64,000 nt of DNA from Marinimicrobium koreense (GTDB taxonomy: Bacteria; Pseudomonadota; Gammaproteobacteria; Pseudomonadales; Cellvibrionaceae), in the NCBI RefSeq assembly GCF_003762925.1, contig NZ_RJUK01000001.1, positions 124,001-188,000 of the forward strand, given 5' to 3'. Under the pieces are notes generated by a model. It was given only the letters and a program-made list of their open reading frames with translations. It was not told the DNA's origin and made no database searches. Numbering within the stretch: the stretch's first letter is position 1; each line of letters begins with the position of its first letter. Positions 36,623 to 46,689 of this stretch are shown one piece after another. Made by a program: the position numbers and the translations under genes.

Positions 36623-38950
36623 TTACTCCCGGGGCTCGGCGCTATTGCCCTCTAAACTTGTGATCAGCTGACTCAATTTGTCCGCGGGCAGTGCCGCGTT
36701 TCCGTAAAACCCCTGAAACTCATCACAGGCCTGCTCCTTCAGATATTCGTACTGTTCGGAGGTTTCCACTCCCTCCGCGATGACGTTCAGGCTCAGGTTC
36801 CGGCCAACGGCAATGATGGCTTCCGTCAAGCCTCGATCCTCAACGCTTCGGGTCAGGTCCTGGACAAAGGAGGAGTCGATCTTGATGGAATCCACCGGAA
36901 ACTGCTTCAAGGTGGATAAAGAGGAGTAGCCTGTTCCAAAGTCATCAATAGCGACTCGGACGCCCATCGATTTGAGCTCCTTCAGAATGTCCACCGTGGT
37001 TTCTACGTCGCGCATTACCATTGTTTCAGTAATCTCGACCTCCAAGAGCTCGGGACTCATGCCAGTGTCCTGAAGAGCCTGCTTGATATCATCCAATAAG
37101 CTCTCATCGATAAATTGACGGGCCGATAAGTTGATGGCCATGTTCAATGGCGGTAGGCCGCTTTTTTGCCATTCGACGCTCTGCTGGCACGCGGTGCGCA
37201 ATACCCAGCGACCGATGGGAACGATAAGACCGTTTTCCTCGGCCACCGGAATGAACTGCATGGGCAGAATCATCCCCAGTTCCGGATGCTGCCAGCGGAG
37301 CAGGGCCTCGACACCGGTAATCTGGCCACTCTTCATGCTGCGTTTGGGCTGGTAAAACAGGCGGAATTCGTTCCGTTCCAGGGCGTGGCGCAAGCTGGAT
37401 TCCAGGGTCAGCCGCTCCAGGGAGTCCGTGTTCAGGGACTCGGAGAAATACTGGAAATTGTTTTTCCCCAGCTCTTTGGCATGGTACATGGCCATGTCCG
37501 CGTTCTTCATCAATGTCTGTTCGTCGTCCCCGTCCTTCGGGAAGAGAGTGATGCCGATACTGACGGTGACCCGGAACTCCTGCCCTGCCAGAGTGAATGG
37601 CTTTCCGCAGGCGGCGAGAATCTTGTCCGCGACGGGTGCCACTTGCTGCGGGTCGGGAATGTTGGGCAGCAAGACAACAAACTCATCGCCGCCGAGGCGC
37701 GCCAACACGTCGCTCTCCCGCACCGAGCGAGAGAGGCGCCGGGCAATTTCCTGCAACAGATCATCGCCCGCATCGTGACCGAGAGAATCATTGATGTGCT
37801 TGAAACGGTCGAGGTCCAGAAAGAGGAGGGCAAATTGACGTTCGTAGCGACGGGCTTCGTGCATTGACTGTGTCAGTAAACGACTGAAGTATGCCCGGTT
37901 CGGTAAGTCAGTCAGACTGTCATGAAAAGCCAGGTATTCCACTTTCTGTGCGTGTAGTACACGCTCCTGCATGGCCTGTTGCCGCGTCCGTTGCAGTCTC
38001 CAGCTCAGAAATCCGAGGATGGCAGCAACACCAACCAAGCCCACGCTTGCCAGCGCTGCCCGCCAAAAGTATTCGCGTTTTGTGGTCAGAGCCGGCTCCA
38101 GCTGTTCCCTGTGAGACAGCCCAACGACCACCGAGAGAGGAAATTCAAACAGTTCACGTATTACTGTATAGCGCTCGACTCCATCCCAGGGGTGATACAT
38201 CAACGGCGCCAAAGAAGGGTCCTCAAGCTTTGGAAGCTCCCCGATAAAATTGCCCATCGGTAAGCCGGTGCTGATCGCATCCCCACTGCGGTAGACCCGG
38301 AAATGGTTGTCGCTGGCTACCAGTCCAAGCGCGCCCACATCGCCCAGGGTGGTGTTATCGTAACCACTGACGAAGTAATCCGCGTGCACGGCCAGTGCAA
38401 CAACACCGGAGGCCTGATTCTGGTTGCTACCGACACCTCGAGCAAAATAAAGGAAGGTGCCGGCTTCAGTGTCGATCGGGCGGCTGAGCGTCAATTGGTT
38501 GGCATTCAGCGCCTCCTGAAAGAAGGTGTGCTCTTCAGGGTGTTGTAGCCTGAAGTTGCCATGGGTCGCCAGAAGGTTCCCCTCAGGACTGAGAACGGCT
38601 ATGGAGAAGAGTAGACTTGGAGGCAATAGGTCCCGTTCACCGAGTTCGCGCATGGCGGCTTCGGGTGTCTGACGCTGGGTGTCGTATCGGACCAATTTGA
38701 GTGTCTGGTCGATTTCGCGAAGGGCGCGAATCACCTGGGCTTCATAGGTGTCCGCGACATCGGTTGCCATGGAGGCCGTGTTCCGGGACGCGGTACTCAG
38801 AACGTCGTCCGTCAGGTGGACGGTGGCTGCCCAGATGAGACTCAAACCCAGGAGCGCGAGTGAGCTGATCAATACGGGGGCTTCCAACCATTTAGACGTT
38901 TTTTTGTTGGAGGCCAGGTCAGCTTGGGTGTCTGGATCAGTCTCAGTCAT
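36623..38950 (-). CDS. Membrane GGDEF-EAL cyclic-di-GMP protein with dCACHE sensor
   Basis: 775 residues. Two membrane helices (about 26-46 and 298-318) flank a periplasmic double-Cache-like sensor (about 50-290). The GGDEF domain has intact GGDEF (420-424) and an I-site RESD (411-414). The EAL domain has EAL (548-550), the NLSARQF motif and DDFGTGYSSL. Both active sites look complete, so it could make and break c-di-GMP. It starts 4 bases after a short PstS-like gene, itself next to a porin gene: a three-gene operon. Confidence 0.93.
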   Translation of the reverse strand: MTETDPDTQADLASNKKTSKWLEAPVLISSLALLGLSLIWAATVHLTDDVLSTASRNTASMATDVADTYEAQVIRALREIDQTLKLVRYDTQRQTPEAAMRELGERDLLPPSLLFSIAVLSPEGNLLATHGNFRLQHPEEHTFFQEALNANQLTLSRPIDTEAGTFLYFARGVGSNQNQASGVVALAVHADYFVSGYDNTTLGDVGALGLVASDNHFRVYRSGDAISTGLPMGNFIGELPKLEDPSLAPLMYHPWDGVERYTVIRELFEFPLSVVVGLSHREQLEPALTTKREYFWRAALASVGLVGVAAILGFLSWRLQRTRQQAMQERVLHAQKVEYLAFHDSLTDLPNRAYFSRLLTQSMHEARRYERQFALLFLDLDRFKHINDSLGHDAGDDLLQEIARRLSRSVRESDVLARLGGDEFVVLLPNIPDPQQVAPVADKILAACGKPFTLAGQEFRVTVSIGITLFPKDGDDEQTLMKNADMAMYHAKELGKNNFQYFSESLNTDSLERLTLESSLRHALERNEFRLFYQPKRSMKSGQITGVEALLRWQHPELGMILPMQFIPVAEENGLIVPIGRWVLRTACQQSVEWQKSGLPPLNMAINLSARQFIDESLLDDIKQALQDTGMSPELLEVEITETMVMRDVETTVDILKELKSMGVRVAIDDFGTGYSSLSTLKQFPVDSIKIDSSFVQDLTRSVEDRGLTEAIIAVGRNLSLNVIAEGVETSEQYEYLKEQACDEFQGFYGNAALPADKLSQLITSLEGNSAEPRE

Positions 38951-38954
38951 AGGG

Positions 38955-39389
38955 TCACGACCCTATGGTGAGAATGCGTAGGCTATCGGGGACAGCCTCC
39001 GGGGCCATGTAGCCAATGGTATTGGGGTTGCGGCTCAACTCTCTGGCCATATCGTCATTGCTGCGCACCGCTTTTGGTGGCTGGCCGCGGCCGGTAAAAA
39101 TCAGACGGGACCAATGTGACCGGATCTGTGCCGGTGTTCGACCGAGGTACTGCTGATAAAATTCACCATGAGCCGGGGTCTGCTCCGTCTGATCAATGGG
39201 GCGGACGGGTTCGCCGCCCGGCAGCTGAGTGAGACGCCCGAGGTAAATATCGCTCAGTTGAAGTGACGTCAGCTCCTGTATGGGGCTTTCGTTTGGAACC
39301 ACCACAACGACTTCAGCGTAGACGAGGTTTCCAAGCGTACTCAACAGCCCGGTCATTATTATCTTTTTGAGAAATAGTGGCATGGGCAA
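38955..39389 (-). CDS. Short PstS-like periplasmic binding-domain protein
   Basis: 144 residues: signal peptide (MTGLLSTLGNLVYA) and a single PBP-like lobe with the motifs VPNESPIQELTSLQLSDIYLG, HWSRLIFTGRGQPPKAV and IGYMAPEAV, which are those of PstS-type proteins. It is about half the size of PstS, so it is unlikely to be a full transport receptor. Located between porin and GGDEF-EAL genes with gaps of 5 and 4 bases, it may be the ligand-sensing part of that signalling operon (inference). Confidence 0.8.
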   Translation of the reverse strand: MPMPLFLKKIIMTGLLSTLGNLVYAEVVVVVPNESPIQELTSLQLSDIYLGRLTQLPGGEPVRPIDQTEQTPAHGEFYQQYLGRTPAQIRSHWSRLIFTGRGQPPKAVRSNDDMARELSRNPNTIGYMAPEAVPDSLRILTIGS

Positions 39390-39394
39390 GTAAC

Positions 39395-40615
39395 CTAGAA
39401 GACAAAGTCGACAGTGGTACTGAATACAGAGACGGGCTCGTCTCCCTCAAAGCCGGGCTGGGTGTTCGATAGTACGCCGCGCGTTCCGCGTCTCAGGTCT
39501 ATGCGGTCGTACTGAACTTTCAGAGCAACGCTCGGAGCGAAATCCCAGCGAGCACCGACCGCAATGCGGCTCTGGTCGGAGGTGTTCTGGGACAACAGCA
39601 GGTTTAGCGTTTCGTTCAAAGGCTGGGCCTGTGGGAAAGGCAGGCCCGGATGAGATAAATCACCTTTGGCTCGTTGGTCTGCGAAGGTCAGATAGGGGGT
39701 CAATGACGCGATCCGAACCCCACCGGTCAGGTACCAGCCCCGGTGCTCGCCTACGAAAGATCGGGACCTGTTGTTGGCCCACTCTCCCAGAATAAACCAG
39801 GTGCCGGGATCGTACCGTCCGCCGAGACTGATAATGCGCACGGTAGTGTCATCGAGATCAAATCGGTCTGCGATGTACTCGCCTTCGGGGCCAAAAGCGC
39901 GGAATCCGTTAAAGAAGGGCGTCAGTACGTCCACGGTCAGATCTGTCTGCGAATAAGCCGCGAATAAGGTTGTGTCGCGCCACTCCAGTGTGTTCGCGAG
40001 GGTAAAAGAGTCGTCCGATTCCATTTCAAATCCGTCGGGCAGATCGGTGGTCTTCTTCCCGAAAAGCAGATGCAACGTGTTGGTGACCTCGTTGAAACGG
40101 CTTTGGTAAGAGACGTCGATACCATCGGAGTTGGTTACGGGAACCAGATTGTAGACCTCGGCGGGTGGCCGAACGGTAGGGTTGGCATAGCCAACTTTTC
40201 GGTACTCGGAGGTCATAAATGACGGCTGCACCGTTCGCCCGATACGAACGGTGAGCTCGGGCGTAATGTCGTAGCTCACATTTGCCCACTCAATCTGTGG
40301 GTCAAAGGAGCCATCATGACCCTGTTCCGATACCACCTGAAGGACGGCTTTGAATTTCGAAGCAAAATTGGCGGTCAGCTGAACGCCCACTTTACTGTCT
40401 ACCTTCAGGCTCCATTCATCGCTGTACCCAGCGCCTTCATCGGCGAGTAGCCCTGTGGTGAAATCCGCCTGGTCTTCATCGGAGTGCGCGACCCCGAGCG
40501 TGCCGAAACCATTGATATTCCAGGATGGAGCGGTGACGTCGCCGCGGACAGGAAGTGCGATAAAGGACACGATGAGCAGCACATGGCTCAAGCGAATAGC
40601 CGGGAGTTGTTTCAT
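39395..40615 (-). CDS. Porin-like outer-membrane beta-barrel protein
   Basis: About 406 residues from the ATG at 40615, which places a signal peptide (LSHVLLIVSFIALPVRG) at the N terminus; another in-frame ATG lies 57 bases upstream. The mature protein alternates polar and aromatic residues in beta-strand pattern, begins NINGFGTLGVAHSD and ends in a terminal aromatic (VDFVF), the outer-membrane sorting signal. It heads the operon with the PBP-like and GGDEF-EAL genes. Substrate unknown. Confidence 0.82.
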   Translation of the reverse strand: MKQLPAIRLSHVLLIVSFIALPVRGDVTAPSWNINGFGTLGVAHSDEDQADFTTGLLADEGAGYSDEWSLKVDSKVGVQLTANFASKFKAVLQVVSEQGHDGSFDPQIEWANVSYDITPELTVRIGRTVQPSFMTSEYRKVGYANPTVRPPAEVYNLVPVTNSDGIDVSYQSRFNEVTNTLHLLFGKKTTDLPDGFEMESDDSFTLANTLEWRDTTLFAAYSQTDLTVDVLTPFFNGFRAFGPEGEYIADRFDLDDTTVRIISLGGRYDPGTWFILGEWANNRSRSFVGEHRGWYLTGGVRIASLTPYLTFADQRAKGDLSHPGLPFPQAQPLNETLNLLLSQNTSDQSRIAVGARWDFAPSVALKVQYDRIDLRRGTRGVLSNTQPGFEGDEPVSVFSTTVDFVF

Positions 40616-40818
40616 TGAAAGCCTTGTACTGACGGTACTATTATTAGTTTCAGGCAACGTGCGGGAATCCATGACGCCTTTTTGTATGTGTTCAATAAGG
40701 GGTGACGAAGGATTTGCGCTTGAAAATCCGGGTGCGTCACGGTGAGTATAGCATCCAGACGACCGGCTGCCAGTTGACTGGGCCCGCCACCAGGGCGGGC
40801 TTCAGTACGCGGGAAGCG

Positions 40819-42105
40819 TTAGCGCTGTTCCCGCTCAATCGCCCGATAGGCGATATCCTTACGGTAGAAAACCCCGTCCCACTGGATGCGATCGGCCAGG
40901 GCGTAGGCGCGCTGCTGCGCTTCGCTGACAGTATTGCCCAGGGCGGTGGCACACAACACCCGGCCGCCGCTGGTGACGACTTTACCGGAGGCGGTCTTGG
41001 TGCCGGCGTGGAATACGCGCTCACCGGGGGTCTCTTCGGTAGGGAGACCGCTGATTTCGTCGCCCTTGTTATAGCTGCCCGGGTAACCACCGGCGGCGAG
41101 CACGACGCCGACCGCGGCGCGCTCGTCCCAGTCGGTATGGGCCTGATCGAGTTTGCCGTCCAGTGCGATCTGGCACAGCTCGGCCAGGTCGGACTTCAGG
41201 CGCAGCATGATCGGCTGGGTTTCGGGGTCGCCGAACCGGCAGTTGTATTCGATCACTTTCGGCTGGCCGTCCGGGGTGATCATCAGGCCGGCGTACAGGA
41301 AGCCGGTGTAGGGGTTGCCTTCGGCGGCCATGCCCTCCACGGTCGGGACAATCACCTGCTGCATGATGCGCTCGTGCACCTCGGGGGTGACCACCGGGGC
41401 CGGGGAGTAGGCGCCCATGCCGCCGGTGTTGGGGCCGGTATCGCCTTCACCCACACGCTTGTGGTCCTGGCTGGTGGCCATGGGCAGAATATGTTTGCCG
41501 TCCACCATGACGATAAAGCTGGCTTCTTCACCGGTGAGAAATTCTTCGATCACCACGCGGCAACCGGCGTCCCCAAAGGCATTGCCGGAGAGCATGTCAC
41601 GCACGGCGTCCTGGGCCTGATCCAGGGTTTCCGCCACGATCACGCCTTTACCGGCGGCCAGGCCGTCGGCTTTGACCACGATGGGCGCACCTTTCTCTTC
41701 CAGGTAGGCCAGGGCGGGCTCCACCTCGGTGAAGGTCTGGTAATCCGCGGAGGGGATCTGGTGCCGGGCCAGAAAGTCTTTGGTAAAGGCCTTGGAGCCT
41801 TCCAACTGGGCGGCGCCCTTGGTGGGGCCGAAGCAGGGCAGATCGCGTTCGGCGAAGTAGTCCACCACGCCTTCGACCAGCGGCGCTTCCGGGCCGACGA
41901 TGGTCAGCGCTACGTCATTGTGCTGGGCGAACTCTGCCAGAGCCGGAAAATCCAGCACGTCGATATCCACGTTGACCAGGTTTTTCTCCAGGGCCGTGCC
42001 GGCGTTGCCGGGGGCCACAAACACTTTGTTGACCTTGGGGCTCTGGGCCGCCTTCCAGGCGAGGGCGTGTTCACGTCCGCCGCCGCCGATGACCAGTAGG
42101 TTCAT
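40819..42105 (-). CDS. purD: Phosphoribosylamine-glycine ligase PurD
   Basis: 428 residues, ATP-grasp fold: MNLLVIGGGGREHALAWK at the N terminus, FGPTKGAAQLEGSKAFTK, and EEFLTGEEAS/FGDPETQP near the ATP site. Second step of de novo purine synthesis. It follows purH on the same strand, separated by 129 bases that hold a REP-like repeat. Confidence 0.97.
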   Translation of the reverse strand: MNLLVIGGGGREHALAWKAAQSPKVNKVFVAPGNAGTALEKNLVNVDIDVLDFPALAEFAQHNDVALTIVGPEAPLVEGVVDYFAERDLPCFGPTKGAAQLEGSKAFTKDFLARHQIPSADYQTFTEVEPALAYLEEKGAPIVVKADGLAAGKGVIVAETLDQAQDAVRDMLSGNAFGDAGCRVVIEEFLTGEEASFIVMVDGKHILPMATSQDHKRVGEGDTGPNTGGMGAYSPAPVVTPEVHERIMQQVIVPTVEGMAAEGNPYTGFLYAGLMITPDGQPKVIEYNCRFGDPETQPIMLRLKSDLAELCQIALDGKLDQAHTDWDERAAVGVVLAAGGYPGSYNKGDEISGLPTEETPGERVFHAGTKTASGKVVTSGGRVLCATALGNTVSEAQQRAYALADRIQWDGVFYRKDIAYRAIEREQR

Positions 42106-42141
42106 GCTTTAGACCTTTCGTGGTTTGGATTGACTTGAGTT

Positions 42142-42228
42142 ACGGCGGATGCGGCCTTTGGCCTTATCCGCCCTACGCTGACCACGGTAGTATGCGTAGG
42201 GCGGATAAGCCGAAGGCGCATCCGCCGT
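42142..42228. repeat. REP/BIME-like inverted repeat between purH and purD
   Basis: The arms are 42142-42178 and 42194-42228, each containing GGCGGATGC...TTATCCGCCCTACGC or its complement. The arms match with a few mismatches over about 36 bp around a 15-base loop. The string GTAGGGCGGATAAGC strongly resembles enterobacterial REP units. Such elements are spread by RAYT transposases and may stabilise mRNA ends or bind gyrase/Pol I. Confidence 0.85.
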
Positions 42229-42234
42229 TGCCGA

Positions 42235-43809
42235 TTAATGCCGGAAATGGCGCATGCCGGTGAATACCATGGCGATGTTGTGCTCGTCGGCGGCGGCGAT
42301 CACTTCCTCGTCGCGCATGGAGCCGCCGGGCTGAATCACCGCGGCAATGCCGGCGGCACCGGCGTTGTCCAGGCCGTCGCGGAACGGGAAGAAGGCGTCT
42401 GAGGCCATCACTGAGCCCTTCACTTCCAGGCCGGCGTGCTCGGCCTTGATGCCGGCGATGCGCGCGGAGTTGACGCGGCTCATCTGGCCTGCACCGACAC
42501 CGATGGTCTGGTTGTTTTTGGCGTAGACGATCGCGTTGGATTTCACAAACTTGGCGACCTTCCAGGCAAACAGCAGATCGCGGATTTCCTGCTCGCTGGG
42601 CGCACGTTTGGTGACCACTTTCAGGTCCGACTCGGCTACCATGCCGTTGTCGCGATCCTGCACCAGCAGGCCGCCGTTGACGCGCTTGTAATCCAGCCCG
42701 TCGATGCGCTCGGTGCCCCACTGGCCGCAGGCCAGCAGGCGGACGTTCTTCTTGGCGGCCACGACCTGCACGGCCTCATCGGACACGGTGGGGGCGATGA
42801 TCACTTCCACAAACTGACGCTCGACGATCGCCTGGGCGGTGGCACCGTCCAGCTCGCGGTTGAAGGCGATGATGCCACCAAAGGCGGATTCCGGGTCGGT
42901 GGCAAAGGCCAGGTCGTAGGCGTCTTTCAGATTGGCCGCGGTCGCCACGCCACAGGGGTTGGCGTGCTTGACGATCACACAGGCGGGCTGCTCAAAACTC
43001 TTCACACACTCCAGGGCGGCGTCGGTGTCCGCCACGTTGTTGTAGGACAGCTCTTTGCCCTGCAACTGCTTGGCGGTGGCGATGCAGGCTTCAGTGGGGT
43101 TCTGCTCCACGTAGAAAGCCGCCTTCTGGTGCGGGTTTTCCCCGTAGCGCATTTCCTGGGTTTTCTGGAACTGACTGTTGAAGGTGCGCGGGAAGTGCTC
43201 GCTGCCACCCTCGACCTTGCGGCCGAAGTAGTTGGCAATGGCGCCGTCGTAGGCGGCGGTGTGCTCGTAGGCCTTGATGGCCAGGTCAAAACGCAGGTTC
43301 AGGCTGGTTTTGCCGTTGTTGGCATCCAGCTCGGCCAGAATGCGCGCATAGTCGCTGGCGTTGACCACGATGTTGACGTGGGCATGGTTCTTGGCGGCGG
43401 CTCGGACCATGGTGGGGCCACCGATGTCGATGTTCTCTACGGCATCTTCCAGGGTGCAGCCGGGCTTGGCCACGGTCTGCTCGAAGGGGTAGAGGTTGAC
43501 CACCACCATGTCGATGGCATTAATGCCGTGTTCGCCCATGACCGCGTCATCCTGCCCGCGCCGGCCGAGAATGCCACCGTGCACTTTCGGGTGCAGGGTT
43601 TTGACCCGTCCGTCCATCATCTCAGGGAAGCCGGTGTAGTCAGAGACTTCCACGGCGGGAATGCCGTTTTCCTTGAGCAGGCGGAAGGTGCCGCCGGTGG
43701 ACAGGATCTCCACACCGCGCTGGTGCAGTGCCTGGGCAAATTCCACAATGCCGGTTTTGTCAGAGACGCTGATCAGCGCACGATTTACGGGTGCTAGGTC
43801 GGTGGTCAT
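42235..43809 (-). CDS. purH: Bifunctional AICAR transformylase / IMP cyclohydrolase PurH
   Basis: 524 residues: MGS-like IMP cyclohydrolase domain (about 1-200; [26 protein letters not shown]) and AICAR transformylase domain (about 200-524; KHANPCGVA, and SDAFFPFRD near the end). It catalyses the last two steps to IMP. fis lies upstream on the same strand, behind a terminator. Confidence 0.97.
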   Translation of the reverse strand: MTTDLAPVNRALISVSDKTGIVEFAQALHQRGVEILSTGGTFRLLKENGIPAVEVSDYTGFPEMMDGRVKTLHPKVHGGILGRRGQDDAVMGEHGINAIDMVVVNLYPFEQTVAKPGCTLEDAVENIDIGGPTMVRAAAKNHAHVNIVVNASDYARILAELDANNGKTSLNLRFDLAIKAYEHTAAYDGAIANYFGRKVEGGSEHFPRTFNSQFQKTQEMRYGENPHQKAAFYVEQNPTEACIATAKQLQGKELSYNNVADTDAALECVKSFEQPACVIVKHANPCGVATAANLKDAYDLAFATDPESAFGGIIAFNRELDGATAQAIVERQFVEVIIAPTVSDEAVQVVAAKKNVRLLACGQWGTERIDGLDYKRVNGGLLVQDRDNGMVAESDLKVVTKRAPSEQEIRDLLFAWKVAKFVKSNAIVYAKNNQTIGVGAGQMSRVNSARIAGIKAEHAGLEVKGSVMASDAFFPFRDGLDNAGAAGIAAVIQPGGSMRDEEVIAAADEHNIAMVFTGMRHFRH

Positions 43810-43862
43810 GGTCGGTGAGTTTCCCCCAATGCCGGTGTCAATTCAGGTGAGTTACAAAAGCA

Positions 43863-43889
43863 GAGGGGGTGGTTTTATGCCACCCCCTC
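43863..43889 (-). terminator. Terminator of dusB-fis
   Basis: Perfect 10-bp stem GAGGGGGTGG (43863-43872) / CCACCCCCTC (43880-43889), 7-base loop; on the minus strand it is followed by TGCTTTTG. Lies between fis and purH. Confidence 0.7.
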
Positions 43890-43908
43890 GGAATTCGGGT
43901 TGTCGCGC

Positions 43909-44202
43909 TCAGAGCAGGTCGTACTGCTTGAGCTTCTTGCGCAGCGTGCCACGGTTCAGCCCCAGCACCTGGGCGGCACGGGTCTGGTTGTGACGGGTGT
44001 ACTTGAGGACGATCTCCAGCATGGGCGCTTCCACTTCGGCCATCACCATGTTGTACACGTCGCTGACGGGCTGGCCGTCGAGGTTTTGAAAGTAGTTCTC
44101 CATGGCCTGTTCCACGCAGCCCCGCAGGGACTGTCCGTGGGTGAGCGTATGGGTATGGCCCGTATCGCCCATGGGAGCCAAAAAGTTTTCTGCTGTGTTC
44201 AT
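43909..44202 (-). CDS. fis: Nucleoid protein and global regulator Fis
   Basis: 97 residues with a C-terminal helix-turn-helix ([25 protein letters not shown]), the Fis/NtrC-type DNA-binding end. Fis bends DNA and activates rRNA/tRNA promoters in fast growth. Its ATG overlaps the dusB stop by 4 bases (ATGA), the conserved dusB-fis operon. Confidence 0.97.
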   Translation of the reverse strand: MNTAENFLAPMGDTGHTHTLTHGQSLRGCVEQAMENYFQNLDGQPVSDVYNMVMAEVEAPMLEIVLKYTRHNQTRAAQVLGLNRGTLRKKLKQYDLL

Positions 44203-45188
44203 GCCGCTTGATCCTCTTGTTCTATCAGCTGTTCAAAGTACTTCAGAACGCTGTCCAGTTGTTCTTGTGCGTTGTCCATACGGTTAAACGCCTGACGAAA
44301 CGGGTCGCTACCGGGTACCGTCTGCAAGTACCAGCCCAGGTGCTTGCGAGCGATGCGCGGGCCCAAATAGTCGCCATAAAATCCGTAGAGGTCACGCAAA
44401 TGACTGCTGAGAATGTCCCTGACTTCAGTCAGTGACGGTTCGGGAACCGTTCTACCAAAACGCAGGTAGTGATCGATTTCCCGAAAAATCCAGGGGCGCC
44501 CCTGGGCGGCTCGACCGATCATGACGGCGTGAGCGCCGGTCTGGTCGAGTACCTGTTGCGCCTTGTACGGACTGTCGATATCACCATTGGCAAATACCGG
44601 GATGGTTACCGCATCCACCACGGCGGCTATGGTGTCGTATTCCGCTTGGCCCTGATAGCGATCGGCCCGCGTCCGGCCGTGTACGGCCAAGGCCTGAATG
44701 CCGATATCCTCCGCCATCCGTGCCACGCGCACCGCATTGCGATTATCCCGGTCCCAGCCGGTGCGTATTTTCAGGGTGACCGGCAGGTTGGTCGCCGCTA
44801 CCACTGCCTGCAGTATATCGGCCACCAGAGGCTCATCTCTGAGTAGAGCGGAGCCGGCGGCCTTTTTGCACACTTTCTTGGCGGGGCAGCCCATATTGAT
44901 GTCGATGATCTGGGCGCCGTTGTCCGCGTTGAGTCGGGCGGCGTCGGCCATCATGGCCGGGTCGCCTCCAGCAATCTGCACTGAAATCGGTTCCGACTCG
45001 CCGGCGTGGTCCAGGCGCAGCCGACTTTTGCGGCTGTTCCAAAGGCTTGCATCCGACGTCACCATTTCCGAGACCACCAGGCCGGCACCCAGTTTCCGAC
45101 ACAGCTGCCGAAAAGGACGATCCGTCACACCCGCCATGGGCGCGAGAATCACCCGGCTGTCTATTTGATGGGTACCGATCCGAAACAC
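44199..45188 (-). CDS. dusB: tRNA-dihydrouridine synthase B
   Basis: 329 residues from the GTG at 45188 ([15 protein letters not shown]), chosen since AGGTGA lies just upstream and the product then matches the 321-residue E. coli protein; a more upstream ATG would add about 47 unrelated residues. FMN-binding TIM barrel landmarks are [22 protein letters not shown] (catalytic cysteine), KIRTGWD and [11 protein letters not shown]. It reduces specific uridines in the tRNA D-loop. Confidence 0.94.
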   Translation of the reverse strand: MFRIGTHQIDSRVILAPMAGVTDRPFRQLCRKLGAGLVVSEMVTSDASLWNSRKSRLRLDHAGESEPISVQIAGGDPAMMADAARLNADNGAQIIDINMGCPAKKVCKKAAGSALLRDEPLVADILQAVVAATNLPVTLKIRTGWDRDNRNAVRVARMAEDIGIQALAVHGRTRADRYQGQAEYDTIAAVVDAVTIPVFANGDIDSPYKAQQVLDQTGAHAVMIGRAAQGRPWIFREIDHYLRFGRTVPEPSLTEVRDILSSHLRDLYGFYGDYLGPRIARKHLGWYLQTVPGSDPFRQAFNRMDNAQEQLDSVLKYFEQLIEQEDQAA

Positions 45189-45354
45189 GCGACTCACCTG
45201 TTCGAGGGTCTCAATGGCCGTAACCGACAGCCCCGGAAAAGGTTGGCTATGATACCCGTTTGGCCCCGGATTGGGAACGAGCAAAACCGCCGAATTGATG
45301 TTTTTTTGATCGGTTTTGATTCGCCCCAACAGGCGGGGCCGGGAGGAGGGCCGG

Positions 45355-46653
45355 TCAGTGGGGGATGTAGGCGCGGTAGTTGACGGCGCTCGGGCCGGGG
45401 TCCACCAGCTCCAGTGTCAGGTGGACGGGCTGGTTGCTGGGCATGATGGTGCGACCTGCCAGCTCGCCAGAGAGGTACTCTTCGGGGGTGAATTGACGCG
45501 CCGCCACCACCTCGCCATTGAGGTCACTGAACTCCAGCACCAGGCCGGGAAAAGGTTGGTCAAAGCGGGCGGTGTTGAGCAGTATCGCATCGACCATCAA
45601 GGCGCCCTCACGCTCCGGGTGATTGCGGACCACCAGGTTGTAGGCGCGGATCTGGCGGCGATCGACCAGTTCGGGCAGATGGCAGCCAATCAGGGGGCAT
45701 ACGGTTGCATAGACGGTGCGGTAGGGCTCCATCCGGCTCCAGCGGTCAAATTGTAGCCAGGCAACCTGAACGAGCAGGGCGACCGCCGCGAGCGCAACCA
45801 GCGATGGCCAGAGCCAGCGCCGTCGGCGGGTCTGTCGGTGAGTCCAGTTCATCTCGACCGGCTCGGGGTCGATGTTCATCAGCAGCGCCGAGCGTTCGGG
45901 ATCGTGGGCGCGCATGCGCTCACCGCCCTGGTAGTCGTCGACCTGCTCGGCATCGCTGCTGGCGAGGTGGAACTTGATGTGTTCTCCAGGGGGCGGAGGT
46001 TCCGGCTCGTCCATCAGTTCAAAGTCTGACGGTACGTCCGAGGCGGGCTCGGGGGCCGGTTCGACCCGAACACTGGCGGTCTGCTCTTCCTCTTCTTCGA
46101 GCAGGCTCATGGCCCAGGATTCGTCGGTGTCGTCACCAGACTCCGAGGCCTCCTCTTCCTCAGGACGAGGGGTTCGCTCGAACAGTGAGTGCGTGCTGTG
46201 CGAGCGGGATTGTTCGCCGACACCAAACGGATCGTCTTCGCTCTCGGGGCGGGACTGATCCATATCATCACTGATCAGAAAGTCATCGTCATCCAGCGCG
46301 CTCGACTCCTGGTCGATTCGCGACTGGTCAAAGCGCAGCCCGGTCTCCTTGGGCTTTTGCTCAGCGCGCGGACGCGCCTCTTTCGGCGTAGGGGACGGCG
46401 CCTTGGGGGCGGCGGGTTTGCGCTCCGCTTTGGTGGTGGTCGGTCTGTTCTGGGTGGGTTTTTGGGGGGAGCGGCGCACCAGAGCCGGCTCGGCCGCTGG
46501 CGCCTGGGCCCCCACCAGATGGTCCCGTGCCTTGAAGATATGCAGGCAGGCCCCACAGCGCACGGCCCCGCGCGCTGACTGTAGCTGCGCCGGGGTGATC
46601 CGGAACGACGTCCCGCATTGCGGGCAGCGGGTCACCATGTTAGTCGGGGCCAT
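45355..46653 (-). CDS. Zinc-ribbon and DUF3426 protein
   Basis: 432 residues: an N-terminal MJ0042-type zinc ribbon (CPQCGTSF...CGAC, about residues 10-36), a long acidic/Pro-rich disordered middle, one membrane helix (WPSLVALAAVALLVQVAWL, about 282-300) and a DUF3426 domain at the C terminus. Proteins of this architecture are common between prmA and dusB in gammaproteobacteria, but their role is unknown. The middle region is unusually rich in E and S. Confidence 0.82.
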   Translation of the reverse strand: MAPTNMVTRCPQCGTSFRITPAQLQSARGAVRCGACLHIFKARDHLVGAQAPAAEPALVRRSPQKPTQNRPTTTKAERKPAAPKAPSPTPKEARPRAEQKPKETGLRFDQSRIDQESSALDDDDFLISDDMDQSRPESEDDPFGVGEQSRSHSTHSLFERTPRPEEEEASESGDDTDESWAMSLLEEEEEQTASVRVEPAPEPASDVPSDFELMDEPEPPPPGEHIKFHLASSDAEQVDDYQGGERMRAHDPERSALLMNIDPEPVEMNWTHRQTRRRRWLWPSLVALAAVALLVQVAWLQFDRWSRMEPYRTVYATVCPLIGCHLPELVDRRQIRAYNLVVRNHPEREGALMVDAILLNTARFDQPFPGLVLEFSDLNGEVVAARQFTPEEYLSGELAGRTIMPSNQPVHLTLELVDPGPSAVNYRAYIPH

Positions 46654-46689
46654 GATTGTTCAGTGTTCTCCTCACCCGGAACGGGGTCG

